A program made the position numbers and the translations under genes. A stretch of DNA of 64,000 nt from RGIG3528 sp964653855. GTDB lineage: Bacteria > Bacillota > Clostridia > Lachnospirales > Lachnospiraceae. The notes beneath the pieces are model-generated. The model searched no databases. It saw only the letters and a list, made by a program, of their open reading frames with translations, and was not told the DNA's origin. How positions within the stretch are numbered: the stretch's first letter is position 1; every line of letters begins with the position of its first letter. The stretch lies in assembly GCA_964653855.1 (NCBI GenBank), contig CAZZFV010000001.1, forward strand, positions 62,001 to 126,000. The letters are read 5' to 3'. Shown piece by piece: positions 16,314 to 26,280 of the stretch.

Positions 16314-17263
16314 TGGATTTTGAAAAGGAATTCGGGGCAAGAAAAGATTATATAAACGAGTGCCTTATGCGTTTTTTGCCGGAAGAAGAAGGATATCAAA
16401 AGACGGTTCTTTCGGCGATGAATTATAGTGTCCGAGTCGGCGGAAAAAGAATCCGTCCGATACTTATGCGTGAATTTTACGGGATATATTCAAAGAAAAC
16501 GAATCCCAAAGCGGAAATAAATTCGGAAAGAGCGGAACCTTTTTTTTGCGCGATCGAAATGATTCATACATATTCGCTTGTGCATGACGATTTGCCCGCA
16601 ATGGATAACGATTTGTTGCGCAGGGGAAAGCCGACGACGCATGCGGCATACGGGCATGCGATGGGAATTTTGGCGGGTGACGCACTTCTTAATTATTCCG
16701 TTGAAACGATAACAAAAGCCTTTGCCGAAAAGGATATTTCGGGTGAGGAAATGTATGATGACATAACGAACGAAGAATGGAACAGACGCGTGCGTTATGC
16801 GCTCAAATTTCTCTACACAAGAAGCGGAATATACGGAATGATCGGCGGACAGACGGTTGACGTTGAAAAAACGGGAAAGACGCTTACAAAAGACGAACTT
16901 GAATTTATATATTCGCTTAAGACGTGCGCGCTTATTTCCGTTTCGATTTTGTGCGGAGCGGTGCTCGGGGGTGCCGATTTAAATGACCTTGTGACACTCG
17001 AAAAACTCGGAAACGATATCGGTATGGCATTTCAGATACAGGATGACATACTTGATGTCATATCCGACGAAGAAACGCTCGGGAAGCCGATCGGAAGCGA
17101 CGAAAAAAACAACAAGGTGACTTTTGTTACGCTTTACGGGCTTGATACGGCAAAAGAAAAGGTTGAAGCGTATACTTCGGATGCGATTAAAATCCTCGGG
17201 GATCTTCCCGAAACCGAATTTTTGACGGAACTCGTAAACCGTCTTGCGGACAGAAAATATTGA
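16313..17263 (+). CDS. ispA: Polyprenyl synthetase (farnesyl diphosphate synthase type)
   Basis: Condenses DMAPP or GPP with IPP to farnesyl or geranylgeranyl diphosphate, the precursor of undecaprenyl phosphate and quinones. The first aspartate-rich motif is DDLPAMDND, starting at residue 92, followed by RRGKPTTH; the second is FQIQDDILDV. Other core marks are VRVGGKRIRPILM and GMIGGQTVDVE. At 316 residues it is slightly longer than usual because of an insert around SGEEMYDDITNEEWNRRVR. Position between xseB and dxs fits IspA; chain length is inferred. Confidence 0.92.
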   Translation: MDFEKEFGARKDYINECLMRFLPEEEGYQKTVLSAMNYSVRVGGKRIRPILMREFYGIYSKKTNPKAEINSERAEPFFCAIEMIHTYSLVHDDLPAMDNDLLRRGKPTTHAAYGHAMGILAGDALLNYSVETITKAFAEKDISGEEMYDDITNEEWNRRVRYALKFLYTRSGIYGMIGGQTVDVEKTGKTLTKDELEFIYSLKTCALISVSILCGAVLGGADLNDLVTLEKLGNDIGMAFQIQDDILDVISDEETLGKPIGSDEKNNKVTFVTLYGLDTAKEKVEAYTSDAIKILGDLPETEFLTELVNRLADRKY

Positions 17264-17282
17264 TTTTTAAAAGGCAATACAA

Positions 17283-19136
17283 ATGGCAGATTATTGTATT
17301 TTGGATCAAATAAATAAGCCTAACGACATAAAAAAAATACCCGATAAGGATATAGATGCGCTTTGCTTTGAAATAAGACAATTTTTGATTGAAAACATAT
17401 CGAAAACGGGAGGACATTTGTCTTCCAATTTGGGCGTTGTGGAGCTTACAATCGCACTTCACAAATTCCTTGATTTTCCGAAGGATAAACTTATATTTGA
17501 CGTGGGACATCAATCGTATGTTCATAAAATTTTGACCGGAAGAAAAAATTTTGAGGACTTGAGAAAATATAACGGACTTTCGGGCTTTCCGAAAATTACG
17601 GAAAGCGAATGCGACGCATTTAACACGGGGCACAGTTCGACGGCAATTTCGGTTGCTGCGGGATTTGTTGCGGCAAGAGACTTAAAAAAAGAAAATTATA
17701 AGGTAGTTGCTCTCGTCGGAGACGGTGCAATGGGCGGCGGACTTACGATGGAAGCCTTAAACAACATCGGTAAATTTAAGTCGAACATGATTATTGTTTT
17801 AAACGACAACGAGATGTCGATAGACAAAAACGAGGGCGGACTTGCGGTGTATCTCGGTCACCTTCGCACAAAAAAGTCTTACATGAAACTTAAGGAAGAT
17901 CTTGAAAAAAGTCTCGGTAAATCGGTCACAATGCGTCTTAAACACATAAAGGATTCGTTTAAGTCGTTTTTTGTCGACGGAATGTTTTTTGAAAATCTCG
18001 GAATTACCTATATCGGGCCGATCGACGGGCATAACGTAAATCAAATTCTTGCGGCGTTAAAAAATGCTTCAAACGTAAACAAGCCGGTTCTCATTCATGT
18101 TGTCACGAAAAAAGGAAAAGGCTATCTTCCCGCCGAAAAGAATCCGGGCAAGTTTCACGGGGTCGGCAGGTTTAATATAGAAACCGGAAAGCTGATTAAA
18201 TCGGGAAATTCAAAAACATTTACGGATACTTTTTCGGACACGATAACGGAAATAGGTGAAAAAGACACGCGCGTTGTTGCGATAAGCGCTTCGATGGAGT
18301 TCGGTACCGGGCTCAGAAAATTTAAGGAAAATTTCCCCGAAAGATTTTTTGACGTCGGAATTGCTGAACAGCACGCCGTTACGTTTGCGGCCGCGCTTGC
18401 GGCAAACGGCTTAAGACCCGTTTGTGCCATTTATTCGACATTTTTGCAACGTGCTTACGACGAAATCGTGCATGATGTATGTCTGACCGCGGAACCCGTC
18501 GTGTTTGCGATCGACCGCGCGGGAATTACGGGCGAGGACGGAGAAACGCACCAGGGAATATTTGATTTGTCATATTTGTCGCATATTCCGAATCTTACCG
18601 TTATGGCACCCGTAAACACGGCGGAACTTAAAAAAATGCTTGAATTTGCGTTTACTTTAAATAAGCCCGTCGCAATAAGATACCAAAAAGGTGCGGAAGG
18701 GGAACTCGTCGCAAAAGTCCCGGTATCGGATGTGGTTTACGGTAAAGCCGCGCAAATTTCAACGGGTACAGACGTTGCCATATTTTCGGTCGGTGCGACG
18801 ATGGAACAGGCACTTTCGATAAAAGAAAAACTTGAAAACGACAAAATAAGCGTATCGCTTTACAATGCGAGATTTGTGTCGCCCATTGACCGTGAAGCGG
18901 TAATTAAAGCCTCCGAAAGACACAAAGTTCTTGTTACGATCGAAGACAACGTTAAGCGCGGCGGTTACGGAGAAGCTGTTTCGGAAATTCTTTATGAAAA
19001 CAATTGCAATGTCAGATTTATAAGTGCGGCGCTTAACGACACATTTATCGAACAGGGAAAAAGAAGCGAACTTTTGAAGCTTTACGGACTCGATCCCGAA
19101 AAAATATATGGAAAGATTAGACGTAATTTTGGTTAA
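17283..19136 (+). CDS. dxs: 1-deoxy-D-xylulose-5-phosphate synthase Dxs
   Basis: Thiamine-diphosphate enzyme that joins pyruvate and glyceraldehyde 3-phosphate, the entry step of the MEP isoprenoid pathway. The TPP motif runs from VGDGAMGGGLTMEALNN to VLNDNEMSI (about residues 145-180). Other marks are HLSSNLGVVELTIALH, NTGHSSTAISVAAGF, GIAEQHAVTFAAALA and RAGITGEDGETHQG. Length 617 is standard. The final MEP enzyme, IspH, is encoded at 52804 in this window. It overlaps the next gene by 29 bases. Confidence 0.95.
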   Translation: MADYCILDQINKPNDIKKIPDKDIDALCFEIRQFLIENISKTGGHLSSNLGVVELTIALHKFLDFPKDKLIFDVGHQSYVHKILTGRKNFEDLRKYNGLSGFPKITESECDAFNTGHSSTAISVAAGFVAARDLKKENYKVVALVGDGAMGGGLTMEALNNIGKFKSNMIIVLNDNEMSIDKNEGGLAVYLGHLRTKKSYMKLKEDLEKSLGKSVTMRLKHIKDSFKSFFVDGMFFENLGITYIGPIDGHNVNQILAALKNASNVNKPVLIHVVTKKGKGYLPAEKNPGKFHGVGRFNIETGKLIKSGNSKTFTDTFSDTITEIGEKDTRVVAISASMEFGTGLRKFKENFPERFFDVGIAEQHAVTFAAALAANGLRPVCAIYSTFLQRAYDEIVHDVCLTAEPVVFAIDRAGITGEDGETHQGIFDLSYLSHIPNLTVMAPVNTAELKKMLEFAFTLNKPVAIRYQKGAEGELVAKVPVSDVVYGKAAQISTGTDVAIFSVGATMEQALSIKEKLENDKISVSLYNARFVSPIDREAVIKASERHKVLVTIEDNVKRGGYGEAVSEILYENNCNVRFISAALNDTFIEQGKRSELLKLYGLDPEKIYGKIRRNFG

Positions 19137-19851
19137 AAAGAATATTGTGTCGTCAAGGGAGCGTGCAAAAGAGCTTATAAAAAACGGTCTGGTCACGGTT
19201 AACGGGCGTGTTGCGGTAAAGCCTGCGGAAAGCGTTGCGGAAGATTCCCGGATCACCGTTACCGGTGAAACACTCAAATACGTGAGCCGTGGCGGGTTGA
19301 AGCTTGAAAAGGCGATCGAATTTTTTGATATCGATATCAAAGATGCAACATGTGCGGATATCGGAGCTTCAACGGGCGGATTTACGGATTGTATGCTCAT
19401 GTATGGGGCAAAGCGTGTTTACGCGATCGATGTGGGAACGGAGCAATTATCGGAAAAATTGCGTACAGACCCGCGCGTAATCTCGATTGAACAAACAAAC
19501 ATACGCTATGTTACGCTTGATTCTTTAAATTGCACGCCTTTTGATTTTATATCGTGCGATGTTTCGTTCATATCGCTCACAAAGGTTTTACCGGTGATTT
19601 TTAATCTTTTAAGCGAGAACGGCCGCTCAGTATGCCTTATAAAGCCGCAATTTGAAGCGGGAAAAAAGTTTCTTTCGAAAAAAGGCGTCGTAAACGACGA
19701 AAAGGTAAGAAAAAAAGTTTTGGACGACGTGAGTGAGTTTGCTCTTCTGTTGGGATTTAAAATATACGGGATAACGGATTCTCCCATTAAAGGACCGAAC
19801 GGCAACATCGAATATCTTATGTATATCGGAAAGGTACCGGAAAATGAATAA
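19108..19851 (+). CDS. TlyA-family RNA methyltransferase (S4 plus FtsJ-like)
   Basis: An N-terminal S4 domain (RLDVILVKKNIVSSRERAKE) followed by an FtsJ-like SAM domain with ADIGASTGGFTDCMLMYGAK, VYAIDVGTEQL and the ISCDVSFISLTKVLP strand. The family methylates rRNA 2'-OH groups (TlyA of mycobacteria) and is also annotated as hemolysin A; here the dxs-tlyA-nadK-argR order shows the ordinary Firmicutes YqxC-type housekeeping gene. The 247 residues are normal. No toxin role is implied. Confidence 0.9.
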   Translation: MERLDVILVKKNIVSSRERAKELIKNGLVTVNGRVAVKPAESVAEDSRITVTGETLKYVSRGGLKLEKAIEFFDIDIKDATCADIGASTGGFTDCMLMYGAKRVYAIDVGTEQLSEKLRTDPRVISIEQTNIRYVTLDSLNCTPFDFISCDVSFISLTKVLPVIFNLLSENGRSVCLIKPQFEAGKKFLSKKGVVNDEKVRKKVLDDVSEFALLLGFKIYGITDSPIKGPNGNIEYLMYIGKVPENE

Positions 19852-20668
19852 GAAATATTTGATAGTATCAAACGAAAATAAAGATCCGGGCGGAAATATC
19901 CTAAAAAACGTGACAGGTGAGCTTATTGCGCACAATGCGTCGTATGAGGTGTTCGATGAAAAAGCGGAAAATGCCGAAAGCACCGAAAACGGGGATTTTG
20001 ACGCGATAATCGTTCTCGGCGGTGACGGAACGATTATGAGAACGGTTTCCAAAATAAAAAGTAAATGCGTCAGGATATTCGGAATAAATACGGGAACAAC
20101 GGGGTTCTTGACGGGTGCGGAAATAAGTGACATAAAAAATGCGATTAAGTGCCTTTTAAACAACGAATACATTACCGAAAAAAGAATGATGCTTGACGTA
20201 TTTTTAAACGATTTGCCGCTTTCGACAGTATTTAACGATGTCGTTGTCACGAGAAACGGGTATTCGAGAATCATAAGACTTGAAGTAAAAATTAACGACA
20301 TAAGCGTGCTTTCCGTGTCGGGTGACGGAATAATTCTTGCGACACCCACGGGATCTACGGGATACAGTTTATCGGCAGGCGGAAGCATTTGCGCACCCGA
20401 ATCAAAAATGATTCTTATTACGCCCATTTGTTCGCATTCCCTTAACGGAAGACCGATAATAGCATCGGATACGGATGTTGTTTCCGTGGAACTTTTACCC
20501 GAAAGAAATACCGAAAACGTGGACCTCGGTGTGACACTCGACGGACAATCGTTTATAAAACTCGCAAAAGGTGATAAAATAACTGTCAAGAGGTCCGAAA
20601 GATACGTTGAACTCATAAAAACGGACAAAAAAACATTTTTTGAAACATTGACACACAAGCTGTCTTAA
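19844..20668 (+). CDS. nadK: NAD kinase NadK
   Basis: Phosphorylates NAD to NADP. The ATP/NAD site motif VLGGDGTIMRTVSK is at about residues 64-77, with the second family block FGINTGTTGFLTGAEI and the later ATPTGSTGYSLSAGGSI and ITPICSHSLNGRPI. The 274 residues are typical. The ATG overlaps the upstream gene by 8 bases. Commonly followed by argR in Clostridia, as here. Confidence 0.94.
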   Translation: MNKKYLIVSNENKDPGGNILKNVTGELIAHNASYEVFDEKAENAESTENGDFDAIIVLGGDGTIMRTVSKIKSKCVRIFGINTGTTGFLTGAEISDIKNAIKCLLNNEYITEKRMMLDVFLNDLPLSTVFNDVVVTRNGYSRIIRLEVKINDISVLSVSGDGIILATPTGSTGYSLSAGGSICAPESKMILITPICSHSLNGRPIIASDTDVVSVELLPERNTENVDLGVTLDGQSFIKLAKGDKITVKRSERYVELIKTDKKTFFETLTHKLS

Positions 20669-20679
20669 AGGAGATCAAA

Positions 20680-21141
20680 ATGCCCGAAAAAAAATCAAGC
20701 AGACATGCAAAGATCAAAAGAATAATCGAAAACGAAAATATAGGCACTCAGGAAGAGCTTGTGAAAAGGCTGAATGAGGAAGGCTTTCTTGTGACGCAGG
20801 CGACGGCATCCCGTGACATAAAAGAACTAAGGCTCACCAAGATGGCCGACGAGAACGGTGACATAAGATATGTTGTGACGGGAAACGAAAACCTGAGTTC
20901 GAACAACAAAAAGCTTGTTCGTGTTTTGTCGGAAGCCTTTGTTTCGATGGACAAGGCGGAAAACATTCTTGTGATAAAAACCGTTCCCGGAATGGCAATG
21001 GCTGCGGCTGCGGCACTCGATGCCTTAAAAATCCCCGCCGTTATAGGATGCATTGCGGGTGATGACACGATAATGTGTGCGATACGCACAAAAGAAGACG
21101 TTGACTCTGTTATGAAGGAAATTGAGAAACTTGTAAGGTAA
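20680..21141 (+). CDS. argR: Arginine repressor ArgR
   Basis: Hexameric transcription factor that senses arginine. The N-terminal winged helix (residues 1-75) contains EELVKRLNEEGFLVTQATAS and RDIKELRLTKM; the C-terminal arginine-binding domain has VIKTVPGMAMAAAAALD and IGCIAGDDTIMCAIRT, in which the two aspartates bind arginine. AAAGGAG lies seven bases before the ATG. No arginine biosynthesis gene is in the window; the position next to nadK is the conserved Firmicutes one. Confidence 0.94.
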   Translation: MPEKKSSRHAKIKRIIENENIGTQEELVKRLNEEGFLVTQATASRDIKELRLTKMADENGDIRYVVTGNENLSSNNKKLVRVLSEAFVSMDKAENILVIKTVPGMAMAAAAALDALKIPAVIGCIAGDDTIMCAIRTKEDVDSVMKEIEKLVR

Positions 21142-21217
21142 ATCGATATGGAGATTGTTTGGTTAATTTAATATACCTTTTGATCCTTGTATCATATGAA
21201 GAATCGTAAAGTTTCTA

Positions 21218-21247
21218 TTGACTAAAAAGTATCGGTTGTAATAAAAT
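21218..21247 (+). promoter_or_regulatory. Promoter for yebC
   Basis: TTGACT (21218-21223) and TAAAAT (21242-21247) are spaced by 18 bases in the 141-base gap after argR, about 35 bases before the yebC start. It matches a housekeeping sigma-A promoter. Confidence 0.65.
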
Positions 21248-21282
21248 CTACGGGATAAATTTAAAGATCGAAAGGAAAATTT

Positions 21283-22017
21283 ATGTCAGGACATTCAAAA
21301 TTTGCAAACATCAAGCACAAAAAGGAAAAGAACGATGCCGCAAAGGGCAAGGTATTTACGAAACTCGGCCGTGAAATAGCCGTTGCCGTAAAGGAAGGCG
21401 GCGGACCGGATCCCGCAAACAACAGTAAATTAAAGGATGTTATCGCAAAAGCAAAAGCAAACAATATGTCAAACGACACGATCGAGCGCAGCATCAAGAA
21501 GGCTGCGGGCGACGGACAAAACGTCAATTATGAGCATGTAAGATACGAAGGCTACGGCCCCGGCGGAATCGCAATCATCGTTGACGCTCTTACGGACAAC
21601 AAAAACAGAACGGCCGCAAACGTAAGAAGCGCATTCACAAAGGGCAAGGGAAGCATCGGAAACATGGGATGCGTATCCTTTATGTTTGACGAAAAGGGTC
21701 AAATCATTATAGACAAGGAAGAATGCGACCTCGATGCGGACGACCTTTTTATGACCGTTGCGGATGCGGGTGCGGAAGACCTTGAAGAAACGGAAGACAG
21801 CTTTGAAATTCTTACGGCTCCGGAGGATTTCAGCCGCGTTGTTCTTGCGCTTGAAGACGCGAAAATTAAGACGGAATCCGCAGAAATCACGCTCATTCCC
21901 CAAAACTACGGAACACTCGACGATGAGGAAGACATAAAGTGCTTAAACCGTATTCTTGATTTGCTTGATGACGATGACGACGTTCAGGACGTTTATACAA
22001 GCTATGACGGAGAATAA
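21283..22017 (+). CDS. YebC/PmpR family protein
   Basis: A 244-residue member of the YebC/PmpR/TACO1 family. It starts with the signature MSGHSKFANIKHKKEKNDAA and carries GYGPGGIAIIVDALTDNKNR and NMGCVSFMFDEKGQI. Members have been described as DNA-binding regulators and, more recently, as ribosome-associated factors helping translation of difficult sequences; which applies is not visible. It has its own promoter and terminator and uses AAG-rich codons like a well expressed gene. Confidence 0.94.
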   Translation: MSGHSKFANIKHKKEKNDAAKGKVFTKLGREIAVAVKEGGGPDPANNSKLKDVIAKAKANNMSNDTIERSIKKAAGDGQNVNYEHVRYEGYGPGGIAIIVDALTDNKNRTAANVRSAFTKGKGSIGNMGCVSFMFDEKGQIIIDKEECDLDADDLFMTVADAGAEDLEETEDSFEILTAPEDFSRVVLALEDAKIKTESAEITLIPQNYGTLDDEEDIKCLNRILDLLDDDDDVQDVYTSYDGE

Positions 22018-22052
22018 AAATATTTTGGATTGTTAATACATAACAAAAAAAT

Positions 22053-22111
22053 GCCGATAAAATAAGTGGATTATAATTTTTACATTCATTTTATTTATCG
22101 GCTTTTGTTTT
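22053..22111 (+). terminator. Terminator after yebC
   Basis: GCCGATAAA (22053-22061) pairs with TTTATCGGC (22094-22102), followed by TTTTGTTTT. The loop of about 32 bases is AT rich. The remaining bases to 22163 hold only the ribosome site of the next gene and a weak TATAGT. Confidence 0.75.
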
Positions 22112-22163
22112 ATAGTGTACCGGGGCAAAGTACGGTTACAAAAGCCGAAGGAGGAAATGACTC

Positions 22164-25100
22164 ATGAAAAAATACATAACGAATTTTTTATGTTTTATGA
22201 TAGCATCGGCGATTGTTGCGTCGACGTCCTTTTTTGATATGTCGTCCGCTTATTCGGTTAACACAATAACAAAAATCGAGAGCGTTAGCGGAAATTTAAG
22301 TGACACCGGTGCGGAATCTGAAGAATACGCAAAAACCGATTCATTGAAGGTTTTCGACGAAACTTTTAACATAAAAGGCTTCGACAAAGAAATATTTAAG
22401 AGCAACAGTAAATATTTTGCGGGAAAAGCGGCATATGCGGCAGACGAAGACATGAAAATCGTGTTTTTCGACAACTCCTCTTCGGGTAACGCTTATGTGG
22501 ATCAGGGTTCGGTGCTCGACCTTGATACATCAAAGTTTACGCTTGCCGTTTCGCGTGTATATAAGGCGGACAGCATGGATGCGCCTTTTGCGGACGGAAC
22601 GACAATGGAATTTTCGGTTGTCGGCGCGGGAAACAATGTAGTCGAATTTGAAACGGACACAAATATAAACGATAACTCCGCGGTACTTAAGCGTGTGGGC
22701 CCCGGACGTGCGACGGTAAGCGTCACCATTAAGGAAAACGGAACGGTAAGATATGCGACAATCACGATTCACGTCGCATTTGAAATTATCCAAACGGATC
22801 CCGAATGGGAAGATACGGGACTTTCGGGATACAGTGACAAGGTATTGTTCCTTGACCAAAGAAATTATCCGTCGGATACAGATTATTACCAGCTTGACAT
22901 TTTGTATATGGACAGCACGGCGGTTACAACCGATACGATTGTTGCCGTGGACGACAAAGACTACAATGACTCGGTTGTCGCTTATTCAAACGGAAAGCTT
23001 TATGTTAAGGGTGCGGGGTATACGCGCGTAACACTCAGCACCACGGGTCAGAATGCGGATACGGCATCGTTTTATGTGCTTGTGGCACCTGTCGGAAGCG
23101 CAAAACCTGAGAACAATGATAATACAAGCACCGATTACAATCCTTTAACGGCTTTCACACAGACCGTTGATCTCGGAACGATTTATTCAAGCAATTTTAC
23201 GATTTATTCGAATGCCAAAAAGGCAACGAACCTTACATGGACCGTTTATGTTGTCGACAAAAACGGCGGTCTCAAAGAAATAGGAAAAAATGACACATCC
23301 CGTCTTACTTACAGCATAAGCGAAAATTCCGGCGTGCTTAATTTTACGGGCGTGACGGCCGGAACATATAAAATCATAGGTGAAGCAAACACGAGCTTTA
23401 ACGAAAAGGAATCGAGAAACAGGGTCGTTTACGATGTTTCCGTCATGTTGTCGCTTGAGAATACGACAATTTACATGAACGTCGGAGACACTTACGATGT
23501 GCTCGGAAATTCAAATATTCCCGCAGATGCTTGGACAAAGCTTTTCAGTTTCTCCTATGACGGAAATTCCACGCTTTATGCGGAAATCGACAAGACGACC
23601 GGTATAATTACCGCAAAATCGGTCGGTACTTCAAAAATCACGATAAAATATACGGGCGGCAGCAACAATTCACTTTATCCGCCCTCGATAAGCTCAACGA
23701 TTTCGGACGTTGTGTATACGGTGCATGTTATAGACTATCTTTCGATAAACAATTCGCTTCTCGCATCGGACGGTTCTTCGGAATTTACGATGTATGCGGG
23801 CGGTGAATATCCGATTTATGCGGCATGCACAAACAGAGACTACGACATTTATTGGGAAAGTCTTGACACATCGATTGCGGAAGTCAGTGACAACGGCTAC
23901 GGCTCCGTTATCGTAAAGGCAAAAAAACGCGGTGTCGTTACGATAAGGGCATACCAAATCATCGACGGCGTCGAAAAGAACGCTTACGCAAAGGTTACGG
24001 TTAAAAATACGGCAACGGCAATCACATTGTCGCCCACAAAGGCGGAAATAGAGATAGGGGATTATAAGACAATAATCGCCCAGTTTACGGGAGATTCGAC
24101 GGAGCTTACATGGGTATCGTCGGATCCCACAATATTCTCGTTTGTAGATGACATAAATACGGGCACGTCCGCAACGATTTGCGCATTGAAGCCGGGAACC
24201 GCAATACTTACGGCAATAAATCCGAACAACATAGTATGCGGATATTGTGAGGTTACGGTATTCCAGGAAGTTACGGGAATCACGCTTTCGGAATATACGC
24301 TCACACTTCCCGAAAGCACGGGCACATATCAGCTTTATGCTTACCTTAGCCCCAACAACGCATCGGATTCGAGCGTGCTTTGGTCAACGTCAAAGCCTAC
24401 CGTTGTAACCGTTGACGAAAACGGTAAACTTACGATTGTCGGCGACGGCGAAGCAACGATTATTGCGCAATCCGTTCTTAACCCCGAATATTATGCCGTA
24501 TGTACGGTTACCGTATTGCAAGGCGTTACGGGAATAACGCTTGACTCAAACGAACTCGAACTTTATAACGGTGAAGTTTACAGACTTCCCTATGTAATAG
24601 AACCGAAGAACGCAAGTGACGATGTGATTTCGATCTCCGTTTTTGATACGTCCGTAATTTCGGTTACGCAAGGTACCGACCACACACTTCTTGTTACCGC
24701 AAGAAATACGGGATCCACCACGTTTATGGTAATGACGGAAGACGGAAAATATTGGGATTTGTGTACGGTTACGGTAAAACAGGTTGCGACGGGCGTAACG
24801 CTTAATTATACGGCGGTTACGATGAATGTGGGAGAATATTTTGACCTCGGCGTCACGTTAATCCCCGCAAACGCAACCGAAGCGTCGCTTACGTGGCAAA
24901 GCCTCGATTCAAAAATCGTATCCGTTTCTTCTACGGGAAGATTGCTCGGTGTGGCACCGGGTTCCACAACCGTAATGGTATCGACCCAGAGCGGCAAAAA
25001 TTCGTTCTGTACGGTTACGGTGCTTTCGGGTGCAAGCGGAATTGAGCTTGACGACGATTCTATCGTGATAGATGTCGGTGAAAAATATACTCTCGATGTC

Positions 25101-26261
25101 GTATTTACGCCCGCGGACACGTCGAATACGGAAGTTCGGTGGGAATCTCTTGATTCTTCCGTTGCGACGGTAAATGAAGCGGGAACGGTTACCGGTATAA
25201 AGGGCGGATATACGGTGATTTCGTGTACTTCCGTCGACGGCGGATACAGTGCCTTTTGTATGGTAAAGGTTGAAGAACTTATTCAAATAATTACCGTTGA
25301 ACCCACATCCTACATTTTGGGACTCGGGAAAACGGTTAAGATAGAAGCAACGATTTCAAACCGGGATACGGTTTCCGATACGGAACTTGACTGGTATTCG
25401 GACGACGAGAGTGTTGCGACTGTCGACAAGTACGGCGTCGTTACCGGTGTGGGCTACGGAGAAACCGTTATAACCGTAGAAGCGGCAACGGGTGACGCAT
25501 CCGCAACCGTAAAAATCGAAGTCGTAAAGGAAGTATCGGGAATTCGTCTCAGTTCAAGCTATGAGACAGTTGTAGTAGGTGAAAAAATAAGCGTTACGGG
25601 AACCGTTGTGCCGAGTGACGCAACATATACCGAAATCAAGTATACGATTGTAAACAGCGAGCGTGTCGAAGACACATCGTATGCGATAATCGATTCAAAC
25701 GGTGTTGTTACCGGTATCAAAAAAGGTACGGCGTGGGTAATGGCGAGCGCGCTTGACAATTCGGGACAATATGCTCTTTGCTACCTTAACGTAATCGATC
25801 CCGTGAGTGCGACCGGAATCAGTGTTTCGGATTCCGAAATTTCGCTTCTTCCCGGTGAATCAAAAACAATCACCACGGCAATAAAGCCTGTTTCTTCAAC
25901 GGATGAATTGACGTGGACAACCAATAATGATACTATTGCATCTGTGGATGAAAACGGTACAATCAAGGCTAACACAATCGGACAAACCACAATTCAGGTC
26001 ATGACCACATCCGGTAAAACGGCAACGATTTCGGTTACGGTTTTGGGACTCAGCCGTACATATATCGAAATGCCCGTTTATTCGACCTATAACAGGATTT
26101 ACCTTGACGGTGTTACGGGAACGGTAAGATGGGAAGTTGACGATCCTACGATTTGTGAGGTTTCAAACGGTACGATTACATCCAGAAAAGTTGGAATGAC
26201 GGTTGTTACGGCAAAGGTAAACGGGCGTACCTTGGAGTGCATCGTAAAAGTTACAAAATAG
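22164..26261 (+). CDS. Large secreted protein of tandem bacterial Ig-like (Big2-type) repeats
   Basis: A 1365-residue exported protein. A signal peptide is clear (MKKYITNFLCFMIASAIVAS, cut near SSAYS). After about residue 90 it is a chain of roughly 14 all-beta units of 80-90 residues. The later ones, from about residue 615, follow the Big2 pattern: an opening TGITL-like strand, a middle W-S-S-D-x-x-I/V-A-x-V, then G-x-x-T/G-x-A and a closing CTVTV strand. There is no LPXTG sorting motif, SLH domain or C-terminal membrane anchor, so retention may be non-covalent or the protein may be released. AAGGAGGA precedes the ATG. It sits between yebC and recN. Role inferred as surface or adhesion structure; the ligand is unknown. 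Confidence 0.85.
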   Translation: MKKYITNFLCFMIASAIVASTSFFDMSSAYSVNTITKIESVSGNLSDTGAESEEYAKTDSLKVFDETFNIKGFDKEIFKSNSKYFAGKAAYAADEDMKIVFFDNSSSGNAYVDQGSVLDLDTSKFTLAVSRVYKADSMDAPFADGTTMEFSVVGAGNNVVEFETDTNINDNSAVLKRVGPGRATVSVTIKENGTVRYATITIHVAFEIIQTDPEWEDTGLSGYSDKVLFLDQRNYPSDTDYYQLDILYMDSTAVTTDTIVAVDDKDYNDSVVAYSNGKLYVKGAGYTRVTLSTTGQNADTASFYVLVAPVGSAKPENNDNTSTDYNPLTAFTQTVDLGTIYSSNFTIYSNAKKATNLTWTVYVVDKNGGLKEIGKNDTSRLTYSISENSGVLNFTGVTAGTYKIIGEANTSFNEKESRNRVVYDVSVMLSLENTTIYMNVGDTYDVLGNSNIPADAWTKLFSFSYDGNSTLYAEIDKTTGIITAKSVGTSKITIKYTGGSNNSLYPPSISSTISDVVYTVHVIDYLSINNSLLASDGSSEFTMYAGGEYPIYAACTNRDYDIYWESLDTSIAEVSDNGYGSVIVKAKKRGVVTIRAYQIIDGVEKNAYAKVTVKNTATAITLSPTKAEIEIGDYKTIIAQFTGDSTELTWVSSDPTIFSFVDDINTGTSATICALKPGTAILTAINPNNIVCGYCEVTVFQEVTGITLSEYTLTLPESTGTYQLYAYLSPNNASDSSVLWSTSKPTVVTVDENGKLTIVGDGEATIIAQSVLNPEYYAVCTVTVLQGVTGITLDSNELELYNGEVYRLPYVIEPKNASDDVISISVFDTSVISVTQGTDHTLLVTARNTGSTTFMVMTEDGKYWDLCTVTVKQVATGVTLNYTAVTMNVGEYFDLGVTLIPANATEASLTWQSLDSKIVSVSSTGRLLGVAPGSTTVMVSTQSGKNSFCTVTVLSGASGIELDDDSIVIDVGEKYTLDVVFTPADTSNTEVRWESLDSSVATVNEAGTVTGIKGGYTVISCTSVDGGYSAFCMVKVEELIQIITVEPTSYILGLGKTVKIEATISNRDTVSDTELDWYSDDESVATVDKYGVVTGVGYGETVITVEAATGDASATVKIEVVKEVSGIRLSSSYETVVVGEKISVTGTVVPSDATYTEIKYTIVNSERVEDTSYAIIDSNGVVTGIKKGTAWVMASALDNSGQYALCYLNVIDPVSATGISVSDSEISLLPGESKTITTAIKPVSSTDELTWTTNNDTIASVDENGTIKANTIGQTTIQVMTTSGKTATISVTVLGLSRTYIEMPVYSTYNRIYLDGVTGTVRWEVDDPTICEVSNGTITSRKVGMTVVTAKVNGRTLECIVKVTK

Positions 26262-26280
26262 TGCTTTTGGAGGACTTCAA

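Noticed and set aside
19108..19851. Hemolysin role for the TlyA-like gene
   Set aside because: S4 plus FtsJ domains and the dxs-tlyA-nadK-argR context show a housekeeping RNA methyltransferase.
19627..20658. 343-residue open frame on the minus strand
   Set aside because: It is antisense to nadK and the end of tlyA; its composition (Ser, Phe and Ile rich) is typical of shadow frames.
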